Shown: positions 7,029-14,905 of the stretch, in pieces
Position numbering within the stretch: position 1 is the first letter of the stretch
Layout: each line of letters opens with the position of its first letter
DNA from: JALYNX01 sp963749415
GTDB lineage: Bacteria; Actinomycetota; Acidimicrobiia; Spongiisociales; ZC4RG35
Assembly (NCBI GenBank): GCA_963749415.1
Contig: CAVVMG010000001.1
Location: 1,736,001-1,800,000, forward strand
Length of the DNA stretch: 64,000 nucleotides
Direction: 5' to 3'
Program-made: the position numbers and the translations under genes
The notes under the pieces: generated by a model
Told to the model about the DNA's origin: nothing
The model's input: only the letters and a program-made list of their open reading frames with translations
Databases searched by the model: none

Positions 7029-7808
7029 GTGAGCTGGCTCGTGGTCGATGATCGTGATCAGGTGCGGTGGCTCACGCTCGACCGCCCGGAGCGGAAAAAC
7101 GCCATTCCCTTCGATGGCTGGGAGGAGCTTCTCGTCGCTTTCGAGAAGTTCGAGGCATCGGACAAGCGTGTCCTCGTGATCACCGGCTCCGGCGGTGAGT
7201 TCTGCGCCGGAGCCGACTTGGACCCCAAGCGGATGGAGGAGCTGGGCACGGTGGTGGAACGCCATAAGCGGATGAAGTTGGTGGCATCGATCGCCCTGGC
7301 GCTGCACCGCCTGACCAAACCCACGATCGCAGCGGTCGATGGCGTGGCTGTCGGCGCCGGGCTCAACCTGGCGCTTGGATGCGACATGGTCGTGGCCACG
7401 GAGCGGGCACGGTTCTCGGAGATCTTCGTCCGGCGGGGGCTGACCGTGGACTTCGGTGGCACCTGGCTGCTGCCCCGGATCGTCGGGTTGCAGAGGGCCA
7501 AGGAGCTCGCGTTGTCGGGGCGGATCGTGGGTGCGGCGGAGGCATTGCGAATCGGCCTGGTGCTCGAGGTGGTGCCGGTCGACGGGCTCCAGGCGCGCGT
7601 GACCGAACTGGCACTGTCGCTTTTAGACGGGGCCCCGGTGGCTCAGATGTTCGCCAAGCAGGCGATCGACGCCTCTTTCGAGATGAGCCTTGCCGACGCT
7701 CTGGGATGGGAGGGCGAGGCGCAATCGATCGCGATGGGCACTGAGGACGCCACCGAGGGGATCAGGTCTTTCGTGGAGAAGCGCCCGCCCGTGTGGCGAG
7801 GCAAGTAG
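7029..7808 (+). CDS. Enoyl-CoA hydratase/isomerase family protein
   Basis: 259 aa crotonase-fold protein acting on acyl-CoA thioesters. Seen: LDRPERKNAI near the N-terminus, the oxyanion-hole motif GEFCAGADL, the second oxyanion glycine region DGVAVGAGLNLALGCDMVVA, and ARFSEIFVRRGLTVDFGGTWLLPRIVG. In classical hydratases a Glu lies in the GGGCEL position; here that position reads GAGLNL, and an Asp (LTVDFGG) occurs further on, so isomerase or another crotonase reaction is as likely as hydration. GTG start. It stands divergent from the tiny membrane gene. Confidence 0.85.
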   Translation: MSWLVVDDRDQVRWLTLDRPERKNAIPFDGWEELLVAFEKFEASDKRVLVITGSGGEFCAGADLDPKRMEELGTVVERHKRMKLVASIALALHRLTKPTIAAVDGVAVGAGLNLALGCDMVVATERARFSEIFVRRGLTVDFGGTWLLPRIVGLQRAKELALSGRIVGAAEALRIGLVLEVVPVDGLQARVTELALSLLDGAPVAQMFAKQAIDASFEMSLADALGWEGEAQSIAMGTEDATEGIRSFVEKRPPVWRGK

Positions 7809-7811
7809 CGC

Positions 7812-8774
7812 TCAGGCGTCGAGGTCGAGGTAGGAGAGCTCCTCCGGCGTGAGCCGCACTTCCAATGCCTTCAGGCTCTCCTCGAGGTGGCCGACCGTGC
7901 TCGGGCCGACGAGGGCCGTGACCGGGAATGGCTGGTCGAGGACGAAGGCAAGGGCGATCTCGAGCAACGGGACTCCCTTCTCCGCGCTCAGCTCCTCAGC
8001 CCGCCGCAGGCGCTCGCGGTTGTCGTCGGAGAAGTAGATCCGGGCCACATCGTCAACGGTGGGGTCCTCCTCTCGGAGCCGGCCGCTGGCGAAGCCTACG
8101 GCGAGGGCGGACCAGGCGAGAAGGGGAAACTGCCGATCCTCGTGCCACGCCCGGATCGAATCGTCGGCGTACAAGGTGCCCGGGAAGAACATCCGGGTGG
8201 GCCGGGCCAGGCTCAAACTGGGGGAGGAGACGGCGAACCCGTTGAGACTGTGTTTCGTTGCGTACCGGTTGGCGTCTTCGATCCGCGGCACGCTCCAGTT
8301 CGAGGCGCCGAACGCCAGGATCCGACCCTGCTCCTGCTCCTGGTTGAGAGCCTCGAGAAGCGGCCCGGGCTCGACCGATTCCTCGTCCCGGTGCAGCAAA
8401 TAGAGGTCGACCCGCTCGGTTCGGAGTCGGCGCAGGCTCTCGTCGAGGTCGGCGCGGATGGCCTGTGGTGTCACTCGGGGCAGCCAGGGTCGGGCGAACA
8501 TGTCGTCGGGGTCGACGACGGGATGACAGCCCTTGGTGACCAGGAAGACCTCGTCGCGGCGACCGGTGTCCTCGAACCAGCGGCCGAGCGTCATCTCGCT
8601 CTTTCCGAAGCCGTAGATGTTCGCGGTGTCGACGCAATTGCCACCCGCCGCGAGGAAGGCATCGAGCAGATCGGCGGCGTCGTCGTAGCGCTCTGGGGTG
8701 AAGGCAACGGTGCCCGCTCCGAGCCCGATCGCCGACATCGGTTGGTCCACTCCACTGACCTGGATGTGTCGCAT
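7812..8774 (-). CDS. Aldo/keto reductase
   Basis: 320 aa TIM-barrel NADPH-dependent oxidoreductase. Visible: N-terminal strand MSAIGLGAGTVAF, catalytic Asp and Tyr in CVDTANIYGFGKSE, catalytic Lys in FLVTKGCH, then RIEDANRY and the C-terminal cofactor-binding stretch PVTALVGPSTVGHLEESLKAL. The closest general type is the family that includes IolS and voltage-channel beta-subunit-like reductases. The ATG just before RHIQVSG is used. It follows the Gfo/Idh gene by 10 bp, so the two probably act on the same sugar or polyol; substrate unknown. Confidence 0.85.
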   Translation of the reverse strand: MRHIQVSGVDQPMSAIGLGAGTVAFTPERYDDAADLLDAFLAAGGNCVDTANIYGFGKSEMTLGRWFEDTGRRDEVFLVTKGCHPVVDPDDMFARPWLPRVTPQAIRADLDESLRRLRTERVDLYLLHRDEESVEPGPLLEALNQEQEQGRILAFGASNWSVPRIEDANRYATKHSLNGFAVSSPSLSLARPTRMFFPGTLYADDSIRAWHEDRQFPLLAWSALAVGFASGRLREEDPTVDDVARIYFSDDNRERLRRAEELSAEKGVPLLEIALAFVLDQPFPVTALVGPSTVGHLEESLKALEVRLTPEELSYLDLDA

Positions 8775-8784
8775 CAATGTGCTC

Positions 8785-9786
8785 CTAAGTAACCGGGTCG
8801 ATGGGGAACATCTCGTCGGCCACCACCGAGGCGCCATCGGTGATCGACTGTTGCAGGCTCGCTTCGAACTGGAGCTCGAGGAGGCCGGCGACTCCCGGGA
8901 CCGGTGGCGGATCGCCCCTTCGAATCGACTCCAGGTATGCGGCGACCGACTTGTCGAACGAGGCGTCGTACTTGTCCCAGCGAGAGGTTTCCCGGCTGGG
9001 GCGGAAGATTTCGTGCATCCCGCTGGCGTGATCCAAGACCTCCATGTCCTGGTCCAGTCCTCTGAGATGAATGCGGCCGCGCTCGAAAGCGATGGTCAAC
9101 TCGAACAGGGGAAAGTCCCAGTCGATGCCGTTGGTCCCGACGATGGTCCCTGCGGCGCCCGAGTCGAGGAGGAAAGACGCTGCCAGGTCGGCGGCCTCCC
9201 CGGACTTGGGATGCCTTCGAGTCTGCCCTCCTCGTTGCCCGGTGATCTGGCTGAGCCGACCGCCGAGGAGGAGTATCAGATCGATGCAATGGCTCCAGGT
9301 CGCGTAGTGGGATAGCGCGACGACGCCGATCGGGCTCCCGAATTCCCGCTCTTGGATCAAGCGTCGTGCCCGCTGTGTTTGGTCGAAGAATCGGTAGTTG
9401 AAGACCATGGCCACTTCGGCCCCCGCGTCGTTTGCCATCTCCAGGAGTTTCTTCCCATCCCAGAAGTCCCCGACGTCGACCTGGGCCTGCCCATGACGGG
9501 CCACCAACGGCTTCTCGAGGAATAGCCGCTTGGGCTGGAAGGCGAGCAGGGCTTCGGTGGCTTCGAGGCGATCTTGCTCCCCGGTCAGGACGAACACCGC
9601 CTCGGGTTGGCGAGCGAACAACTGATCGAGAGACGTTGCGACCGGGACCCCGAACTTCTGGCCGACCGCTTCAGCCCGAGCCCTGGTCCGTGAGTAGCAG
9701 GTGATCGACACGTCCTCGTGGCGGAGCAGGGCGGGGATGTAGTTCCTCTCCGCAACCTTTCCCGTGCCGACAATCGCCACTTCCAC
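8785..9786 (-). CDS. Gfo/Idh/MocA family oxidoreductase
   Basis: 333 aa NAD(P)-dependent sugar/inositol dehydrogenase family member. N-terminal Rossmann fold MEVAIVGTGKVAERNYIPAL, the family motif LFLEKPLV (EKP) around residue 93, and a C-terminal alpha/beta domain beginning FNYRFFDQTQRARRLI. Upstream member of a two-gene minus-strand unit with the aldo/keto reductase, fitting a small catabolic pair. Confidence 0.85.
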   Translation of the reverse strand: MEVAIVGTGKVAERNYIPALLRHEDVSITCYSRTRARAEAVGQKFGVPVATSLDQLFARQPEAVFVLTGEQDRLEATEALLAFQPKRLFLEKPLVARHGQAQVDVGDFWDGKKLLEMANDAGAEVAMVFNYRFFDQTQRARRLIQEREFGSPIGVVALSHYATWSHCIDLILLLGGRLSQITGQRGGQTRRHPKSGEAADLAASFLLDSGAAGTIVGTNGIDWDFPLFELTIAFERGRIHLRGLDQDMEVLDHASGMHEIFRPSRETSRWDKYDASFDKSVAAYLESIRRGDPPPVPGVAGLLELQFEASLQQSITDGASVVADEMFPIDPVT

Positions 9787-9811
9787 AAGTGCAACCCTAA
9801 AGACAGCCGGC

Positions 9812-10255
9812 CTAGACCTCGCCGATGTCCTCGTTCCATAGCTCGGGATGTGCTGCGATGAAGTCCTCCATCATCCGTACGCCACGCTGGTCGTCGACCA
9901 CCTCGACCTCGACGCCCCGTGATCGGAGCTGATCCTCGGCGCCGAGGAAGGTCCGGTTCTCTCCGATCACGACCCTGGGGATCTCATAGAGCAGGATCGC
10001 ACCGCTGCACATCGAGCAGGGGGAGAGAGTGGTGTAGATCGTGGAACGCCGGTACTCGGCGGCCTTGCGGCGACCCGCGTTCTCCAGAGCGTCCATCTCG
10101 CCGTGGAGGATCGGGCTCCCCTTTTGCACCCGCTGGTTGTGACCCCGCCCGACGATGTCACCGTCGACCACTAACACAGAGCCGATCGGGATCCCGCCCT
10201 CGGCGAGCCCACGCCGGGCCTCATCGATCGCGGCATCGAGAAATGGGTCGGACAT
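9812..10255 (-). CDS. Cytosine deaminase, fungal (FCY1-like) type
   Basis: 147 aa zinc hydrolase converting cytosine to uracil. The zinc/catalytic site is seen as LHGEMDALEN (His ligand and catalytic Glu) and SPCSMCSGA (two Cys ligands). Unlike tRNA-adenosine deaminases or guanine deaminases, the protein tracks yeast Fcy1 along its length: GRGHNQRVQKGS, YTTLSPCSMCSGAI, IPRVVIGEN, VVDDQR, and the C-terminal W..EDIGE that closes the yeast active site. The ATG before SDPFLDAA is used. It precedes the Gfo/Idh gene by 25 bp on the same strand. Assignment is by motif recall, not database search. Confidence 0.85.
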   Translation of the reverse strand: MSDPFLDAAIDEARRGLAEGGIPIGSVLVVDGDIVGRGHNQRVQKGSPILHGEMDALENAGRRKAAEYRRSTIYTTLSPCSMCSGAILLYEIPRVVIGENRTFLGAEDQLRSRGVEVEVVDDQRGVRMMEDFIAAHPELWNEDIGEV

Positions 10256-10264
10256 CGGAGGCAA

Positions 10265-11254
10265 CTACCCGTCCTGCTCCGGGAACAGCTGCCCGGCGAC
10301 GAAAGAGTCGATTACTTCCTGGGCGGCGGGATCGTCCCGTACCAGGTAGGCAACGCCTCCCTCCTCGCTCCCGAAGACGGGCAGGGTCGCGGAGTCGGTC
10401 ACCGAGGCCGACCGCATCCCCCACCCCGTGCGGGCCAGGGTGAACAGGGTGAGGTCGGAGTCGGCGGTGAGATTCGATCCGACTGCTCCGATCACGAACG
10501 GGCTACGCACCAGGCCGGACACGGAGGAGGCCTCGGCCATGATCCGCGTCAGCACCTCACGTTGGCGAGCGGCCCGGGCGACGTCCCCCCCGCCTTGCGC
10601 CACCCATTCTCCGTCCCGGTGCTCCTCCAAGCTCCTGGAGCGGGCGTAGGCGAGGGCAGTGGCACCGTCCACGGTCTCGGTACCGGCCTCGACTTGCAAG
10701 CCGGACTTGCTATCACGTGCCGCGTTGGGGAAGTCGAGCTCGATGCCACCCAAGGCGTCGACGATGCCGGCGAATCCAGCGAACTCGACTTCCAGATAGT
10801 GGTTGGGGCGGATCCCGGTGGCCTGAGCCACCGTCTCGACAAGGAGATCGGGCCCTCCGAGGGCATAGGCAGCATTCACCTTGTTGGTGCCCTGTCCCGG
10901 GATCTCAACCTTGAGATCGCGGGGGATCGACAGGAGTTGTCGGCGCCCATTCACCACCTGGGCAAGGATGATCACGTCGGCGCGGGCGCCGGCGAACTCG
11001 CCGAAGCTCCCCTCCAGGTCGTCAGGCAGGTTCTCCCGGCTGTCACTTCCCACGATCAGGTAGACGCCGTCCCCATCGGCGAGCGAGGGGAGGTTGCCGG
11101 CGTCCTCCATTTGGAAGTCGGCGACGAAAACCAGCCCGACCAGGGCGGCGGCGGCGATGACCAGGAAGAAGAGGATTCCCAGGACCCAGCGCTGGCCCCG
11201 GCTGTAACGGCGGCGACGCCTTTGGGCGGGCTGGGCGGTTTGCTGATGAGTCAC
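10265..11254 (-). CDS. LytR-CpsA-Psr (LCP) family cell-wall ligase
   Basis: 329 aa. LCP enzymes transfer glycopolymers (arabinogalactan, teichoic acid-like chains) from lipid carriers to peptidoglycan. An Arg-rich cytoplasmic tail is followed by one membrane helix (WVLGILFFLVIAAAALVGLVFV) and the LCP domain: YLIVGSDSRE, ADVIILAQV, LLSIPRDLKVEIPG, NKVNAAYALGGPDLLVETV, and the phosphate-binding ALAYARSRSLE. The GTG at 11254 puts the basic tail at the start; no Shine-Dalgarno is visible before it, so the mRNA may be leaderless or the start may be elsewhere. It lies 10 bp upstream of the deaminase on the same strand. Confidence 0.85.
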   Translation of the reverse strand: MTHQQTAQPAQRRRRRYSRGQRWVLGILFFLVIAAAALVGLVFVADFQMEDAGNLPSLADGDGVYLIVGSDSRENLPDDLEGSFGEFAGARADVIILAQVVNGRRQLLSIPRDLKVEIPGQGTNKVNAAYALGGPDLLVETVAQATGIRPNHYLEVEFAGFAGIVDALGGIELDFPNAARDSKSGLQVEAGTETVDGATALAYARSRSLEEHRDGEWVAQGGGDVARAARQREVLTRIMAEASSVSGLVRSPFVIGAVGSNLTADSDLTLFTLARTGWGMRSASVTDSATLPVFGSEEGGVAYLVRDDPAAQEVIDSFVAGQLFPEQDG

Positions 11255-11341
11255 GGGGAGGGTGGCACGGTACCCAGGGTGGGTGCTTACGCAGTGGCCG
11301 ATGTGTCCCCTCCGGCGACCGCTCCTCCGCAATTAGAGGAC

Positions 11342-11373
11342 GGCCACGGAGACGATGGAACGTCTCCGTGGCC
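11342..11373 (-). terminator. Strong hairpin after the anti-sigma-like gene
   Basis: A perfect 13-bp stem (GGCCACGGAGACG paired with CGTCTCCGTGGCC) around a 6-nt loop, 18 bp past the stop of the membrane partner gene and before the LCP gene. There is no clear T-run, only a mildly T-containing stretch on the minus side. Its position between two minus-strand genes makes it the likely end of the sigma/anti-sigma transcript. Confidence 0.7.
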
Positions 11374-11391
11374 TATCACAGTCGTCGGTGA

Positions 11392-12681
11392 TCAGCCCTC
11401 GAGCGACGCCACGAACGCGTCCGTGTATTGCTCATAGAGCGCGATCGACTCCGGGTTTAGGTGCGCCCCACCTTCCCCGTTGTACATCGTCTCGAAGTCA
11501 TCAGGATGGTTCTCTTCGACCCAGTCGCGGAAGGTGACCCAGGCGTCTTCCACGCCGGGGGCGTCCTCACAGCACGTCCGGTCCACAGATTGGATCTGCC
11601 CCTCGTCGACCCGAATCGTGTAAGTCACCGACGCTGGCTCGATTCCGAGGGCCCGGGGCACATCGCCCTCGAAGGTGAATGGGCAGGCGACCAAGGTCCC
11701 GCTTGAGTCAGTGGATATGACCTCGCAACCCTTGTTCGTGATGTCCTCGCCCAATGCTCCATCGAGGTCGAGGGCAAGAGGAAGGTTGCTCAACGGGGAG
11801 AGACCCAAATACCTGGCATCTTCAGCCATGAGCTCCAACGCCGCGTTCCCATCGTGATCGGCGTACGCATTCATGAACGCATCGCCGATTGATTCAGGCG
11901 AGGCGATCTCCATCTCGGCGACGAACTCGTCGGTGTACTGCTCATAGAGTGCGATTGCCTCCGGGCTGTTTTGCCACGAATCGCCCTCATACATGGTCCC
12001 TATGTCATCGGGATGGTTCTCAACGACCCAGCGGCGGAACGTGCCGGAGGCTTCCATCATCCCGTCACTACTGGGTTCCCCGTTGTCGGTCTCGACCACG
12101 GATTGGATCTGGCCCTCGACGACGAGGATGTCGTAGATATTGTTCGTTACTGGTTCGAGGCCGAGGGCCAGAATCCAGTCGGTCTGGCGGATGAAGGGGC
12201 AGGCGACCACCGTTCCGTCTGGACCATTGGACTTTTCCTCGCATGCCTGGTGGCCGATTTCGGCCCACCCGACTGCTCGGCTCCAATCGGCTGCCGCAGT
12301 CATGGCTGCCAAACCGGCCACCTTTGCCTCCGAATCGGGGGCAAGAAGCTCCCACATCGCGTCGACGTCGTGCTCGGCATTAGCATCCATGAACGCAGTT
12401 GCCACCGATACGGGCGAGGCCACCCCACTTTCCGTTCTGACCAGGATTCCCACGGCCACGACCGCGACCACAGCCATCGCCAGCCCGAGCGCAAGTCGGG
12501 GCTTTCGACCGGGACCCTCGGATTTCGTTTGGTCGACCTTTACTTCAGTCATCTCGCTGCTCCTTGCAGATGGATGTGCGAGGCGCTCGATGTCCAAAAC
12601 TTCGACCGGGTCGAGTAGATCCAGGGTCGGCACCGGGTTCGCCTTGGCGAACAGGGCAGCAACCTGATCTTCATTGGTCAC
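11392..12681 (-). CDS. Membrane-anchored partner of ECF sigma factor, duplicated outer domain
   Basis: 429 aa, no family recognised. N-terminal cytoplasmic part (1-60), one membrane helix (about 63-81, LALGLAMAVVAVVAVGIL), then two tandem copies of about 170 aa outside the membrane (about 89-259 and 261-429). Matching blocks in both copies: GT(V/L)VACPF, ALG(L/I)EP, EGQIQSV, ENHPDD..TMY, ALYEQYTD.FVA. The copies start with SnoaL/NTF2-like helices. It is translationally coupled to the sigma gene (GTGA overlap, AAGGAGG site), so an anti-sigma or co-sensor role is inferred; no zinc HxxxCxxC anti-sigma motif is present. Each copy has lone Cys residues that could form disulfides. Confidence 0.7.
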   Translation of the reverse strand: MTNEDQVAALFAKANPVPTLDLLDPVEVLDIERLAHPSARSSEMTEVKVDQTKSEGPGRKPRLALGLAMAVVAVVAVGILVRTESGVASPVSVATAFMDANAEHDVDAMWELLAPDSEAKVAGLAAMTAAADWSRAVGWAEIGHQACEEKSNGPDGTVVACPFIRQTDWILALGLEPVTNNIYDILVVEGQIQSVVETDNGEPSSDGMMEASGTFRRWVVENHPDDIGTMYEGDSWQNSPEAIALYEQYTDEFVAEMEIASPESIGDAFMNAYADHDGNAALELMAEDARYLGLSPLSNLPLALDLDGALGEDITNKGCEVISTDSSGTLVACPFTFEGDVPRALGIEPASVTYTIRVDEGQIQSVDRTCCEDAPGVEDAWVTFRDWVEENHPDDFETMYNGEGGAHLNPESIALYEQYTDAFVASLEG

Positions 12682-13253
12682 GATGCACCTCCTTGCTGAG
12701 CAGCGGGGGGTTGATGATCTTTGGTCAGTTTCTGGTATTCGGCCGCAAGATTGCGACGGGCCCGATAGGCGCGTTGCTTGACGGCGCCGGCTTCGATCCC
12801 GAGGACTACAGCTATGTCGGCGTGTGACAACTCCTCCCAGAGGGTCAGCCGCAGCATTTCCTGATCGATCGCCTTCAGCCGAGATGAGGCTTTGATCACC
12901 AGGCGGTATTCCTCGCTTTGGATGAGGAGAATGTCAGGGGACCGCGACTCGACATCGGCCATACCGCCGAGTCGCTCGATGAGCCTTCGACTTCGTGCCT
13001 TGTGTCGCCACTGGTGGGAGAGAACCCGGTAGGCGACGGCATAGAGCCAAGGGAGCGCCGCGTCCCCCTCGGGGACCTGGCTCATCTTCCTCCACGCCAC
13101 CAGGAACACCTCGGCGACAGCGTCGGGCGCCTGAGAGGCTGGGGTGCGCCGGACGCAGTAAGCGTGGACGTGCCTGCTGTAGCGGCGATAGATCTCGGCA
13201 AATCTCGCTTCCTCGTCCGACATCACCCGTCCGGTTTGGGTACCGACCTTCAT
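12678..13253 (-). CDS. ECF-type RNA polymerase sigma factor
   Basis: 191 aa, size of an extracytoplasmic-function sigma factor. Region 2 is seen as FAEIYRRYSRHVHAYCVRR, DAVAEVFLVAWRKMSQVP, ALPWLYAVAYRVLSHQWRH, and region 4 as RLTLWEELSHADIAVVLGIEAGAVKQRAYRARRNL (helix-turn-helix). The ATG at 13253 has AGAGG upstream; a later ATG at 13223 is possible. The 3' end overlaps the membrane partner gene by 4 bp, the usual sigma/anti-sigma layout. Target genes and signal unknown. Confidence 0.88.
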   Translation of the reverse strand: MKVGTQTGRVMSDEEARFAEIYRRYSRHVHAYCVRRTPASQAPDAVAEVFLVAWRKMSQVPEGDAALPWLYAVAYRVLSHQWRHKARSRRLIERLGGMADVESRSPDILLIQSEEYRLVIKASSRLKAIDQEMLRLTLWEELSHADIAVVLGIEAGAVKQRAYRARRNLAAEYQKLTKDHQPPAAQQGGAS

Positions 13254-13358
13254 CACACCTCTGTGCCCGGCTGGCCCACTAGGTCACGGGATTCGGGTGA
13301 CCATCGGCGCCAAACGGGCACAAGACAGTCCGAGAGCAACCGGGGGGTTGCACCGTCT

Positions 13359-13381
13359 GTCCCACGTCCCGGGCGTGGGAC
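13359..13381. other. Hairpin upstream of comM
   Basis: A perfect 8-bp inverted repeat (GTCCCACG / CGTGGGAC) with a 7-nt G/C loop, in the 179-bp gap between the divergent sigma-factor and comM genes. It lies about 50 bp before comM. It may be a regulator site or a leader hairpin; nothing else is recognisable in this gap. Confidence 0.4.
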
Positions 13382-13432
13382 GAACGGTCGTCCCCCTGGA
13401 ATTGGTGCCTGAGGCTACGTACCTTCGCTTCC

Positions 13433-14905
13433 ATGTACGCGGCCACCACTTCGGTGGCGCTCGTTGGGGGAGAGGTCCGAGCGGTCGAGGTCCAGGCCCA
13501 CGTCGGGCGTCAGAACGACGTCTTCAAGCTTTCAGGGCTCCCCGACACCGCGGTTCGCGAGGCCAAAGATCGGGTCCGGGCCGCCGTCGTCTCGGCGGGC
13601 CTGCGCTTTCCCAACCGCACGGTGACCGTGAACCTCGCGCCGGCCGACTTGCCCAAGGGAGGCACCGACTACGACCTGCCGATCGCGCTCGGGATCCTTG
13701 CCGCCAGCAAGGACATCCCCGTGTTGCGCCGGGCTGTAGTCGTCGGCGAGCTGAGCCTCGACGGCGGGGTGCGGGCGGGGAACAACGCCATCGGCGCCGC
13801 GGTGCTCGGCGCCAGACAGAAAATGCCATGTCTCGTCGCCGCCGGCGCCGCTGCGGAGGCAGCCTCGATTCCGGGTGCCCGGGCGTACGGGGTCGCCACT
13901 CTCGCCGAGGCGGTCGACCTGTTTCGGGTCGGCCTCGATGGAAGAGAACCTGCCCGACCCGACGAGGCGAGCCCGAGCATGCCCTCGCCGGACCTGGCAG
14001 ATATCCGGGGGCAGGTCGTGGCGAGAAGGGCGCTGGAGATCGCGGCTGCGGGCGGTCACCACCTTCTCATGCATGGCCCTCCCGGGTCGGGCAAGACCAT
14101 GCTCGCCCGGCGGATCGTGGGAATCCTTCCTCAGCTCGAGGTCGAGGAGGCGATCGAAACCGCGATGTTGTGGGCAGCAGCCGGCCGGCGGCGGGGGATC
14201 GATTTCACCCCACCGTTTCGCTCGCCGCATCACACCGCATCGAAGGCCGCCCTGGTGGGTGGGGGGACCGGCAACCCGGTCCCGGGTGAGGCCTCATTGG
14301 CTCATCGCGGGATCCTTTTCCTGGACGAGCTCGCCGAGTTCCCGCGCGGGCATCTGGACACACTGCGCCAGCCACTGGAGGAGGGCGTCGTTTCGGTGGC
14401 CCGCCGTGGCATGTCGGTCGATTTTCCCGCCTCTTTCCAGTTGTTGGCGGCGTCCAACCCCTGCCCCTGCGGCTTCCTCGGCGACAGCCGGCGCCCCTGT
14501 GAGTGCCGCCCGATGATCCGTGCTAAGTACCGGTCGCGGATCTCGGGACCCTTGCTGGACCGCTTCGACCTGATCGTCCGTGTCGGCCGGGTCGACGCCG
14601 TCGAGTACGCCGGTCCTCCCGGTGAGGCCAGTGACGACGTTGCCGCCCGGGTGGCGAAAGCCCGTGATGCTCAGACCGCCCGGGGAGTTCTCAACCGCCA
14701 CCTCGCCCGGGACCAGAGCAAGGAGACACCAGCAGCCGGGGCGTTGGTCGCGGCTGCCGTTGGCAGCGGGGTGCTGACCGCCCGCGGTGGAGACCGCGTG
14801 CGGCGGGTGGCGCGCACCATCGCCGACCTCGCCGGATTGGACCAGGTGGGCGAGGACCACACCGCGGAGGCGATCGGCCTGCGGGGCGACTGGCGGGATG
14901 ACTGA
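13433..14905 (+). CDS. comM: YifB/ComM family Mg-chelatase-like AAA+ ATPase
   Basis: 490 aa. ComM is a branch-migration helicase in natural transformation, processing D-loops formed with incoming DNA. Seen: N-terminal Lon-like domain (VGLPDTAV-type sequence LSGLPDTAVREAKDRVRAAV, LAPADLPKGGTDYDLPIALGIL), Walker A GPPGSGKTMLA, Walker B GILFLDELAEF, the FRSPHHT motif, the cysteine motif NPCPCGFLGDSRRPCEC, and the arginine-finger region ISGPLLDRFDL. Ends 7 bp into dprA. Usually follows yraN, here separated by the accessory block. Confidence 0.93.
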   Translation: MYAATTSVALVGGEVRAVEVQAHVGRQNDVFKLSGLPDTAVREAKDRVRAAVVSAGLRFPNRTVTVNLAPADLPKGGTDYDLPIALGILAASKDIPVLRRAVVVGELSLDGGVRAGNNAIGAAVLGARQKMPCLVAAGAAAEAASIPGARAYGVATLAEAVDLFRVGLDGREPARPDEASPSMPSPDLADIRGQVVARRALEIAAAGGHHLLMHGPPGSGKTMLARRIVGILPQLEVEEAIETAMLWAAAGRRRGIDFTPPFRSPHHTASKAALVGGGTGNPVPGEASLAHRGILFLDELAEFPRGHLDTLRQPLEEGVVSVARRGMSVDFPASFQLLAASNPCPCGFLGDSRRPCECRPMIRAKYRSRISGPLLDRFDLIVRVGRVDAVEYAGPPGEASDDVAARVAKARDAQTARGVLNRHLARDQSKETPAAGALVAAAVGSGVLTARGGDRVRRVARTIADLAGLDQVGEDHTAEAIGLRGDWRDD

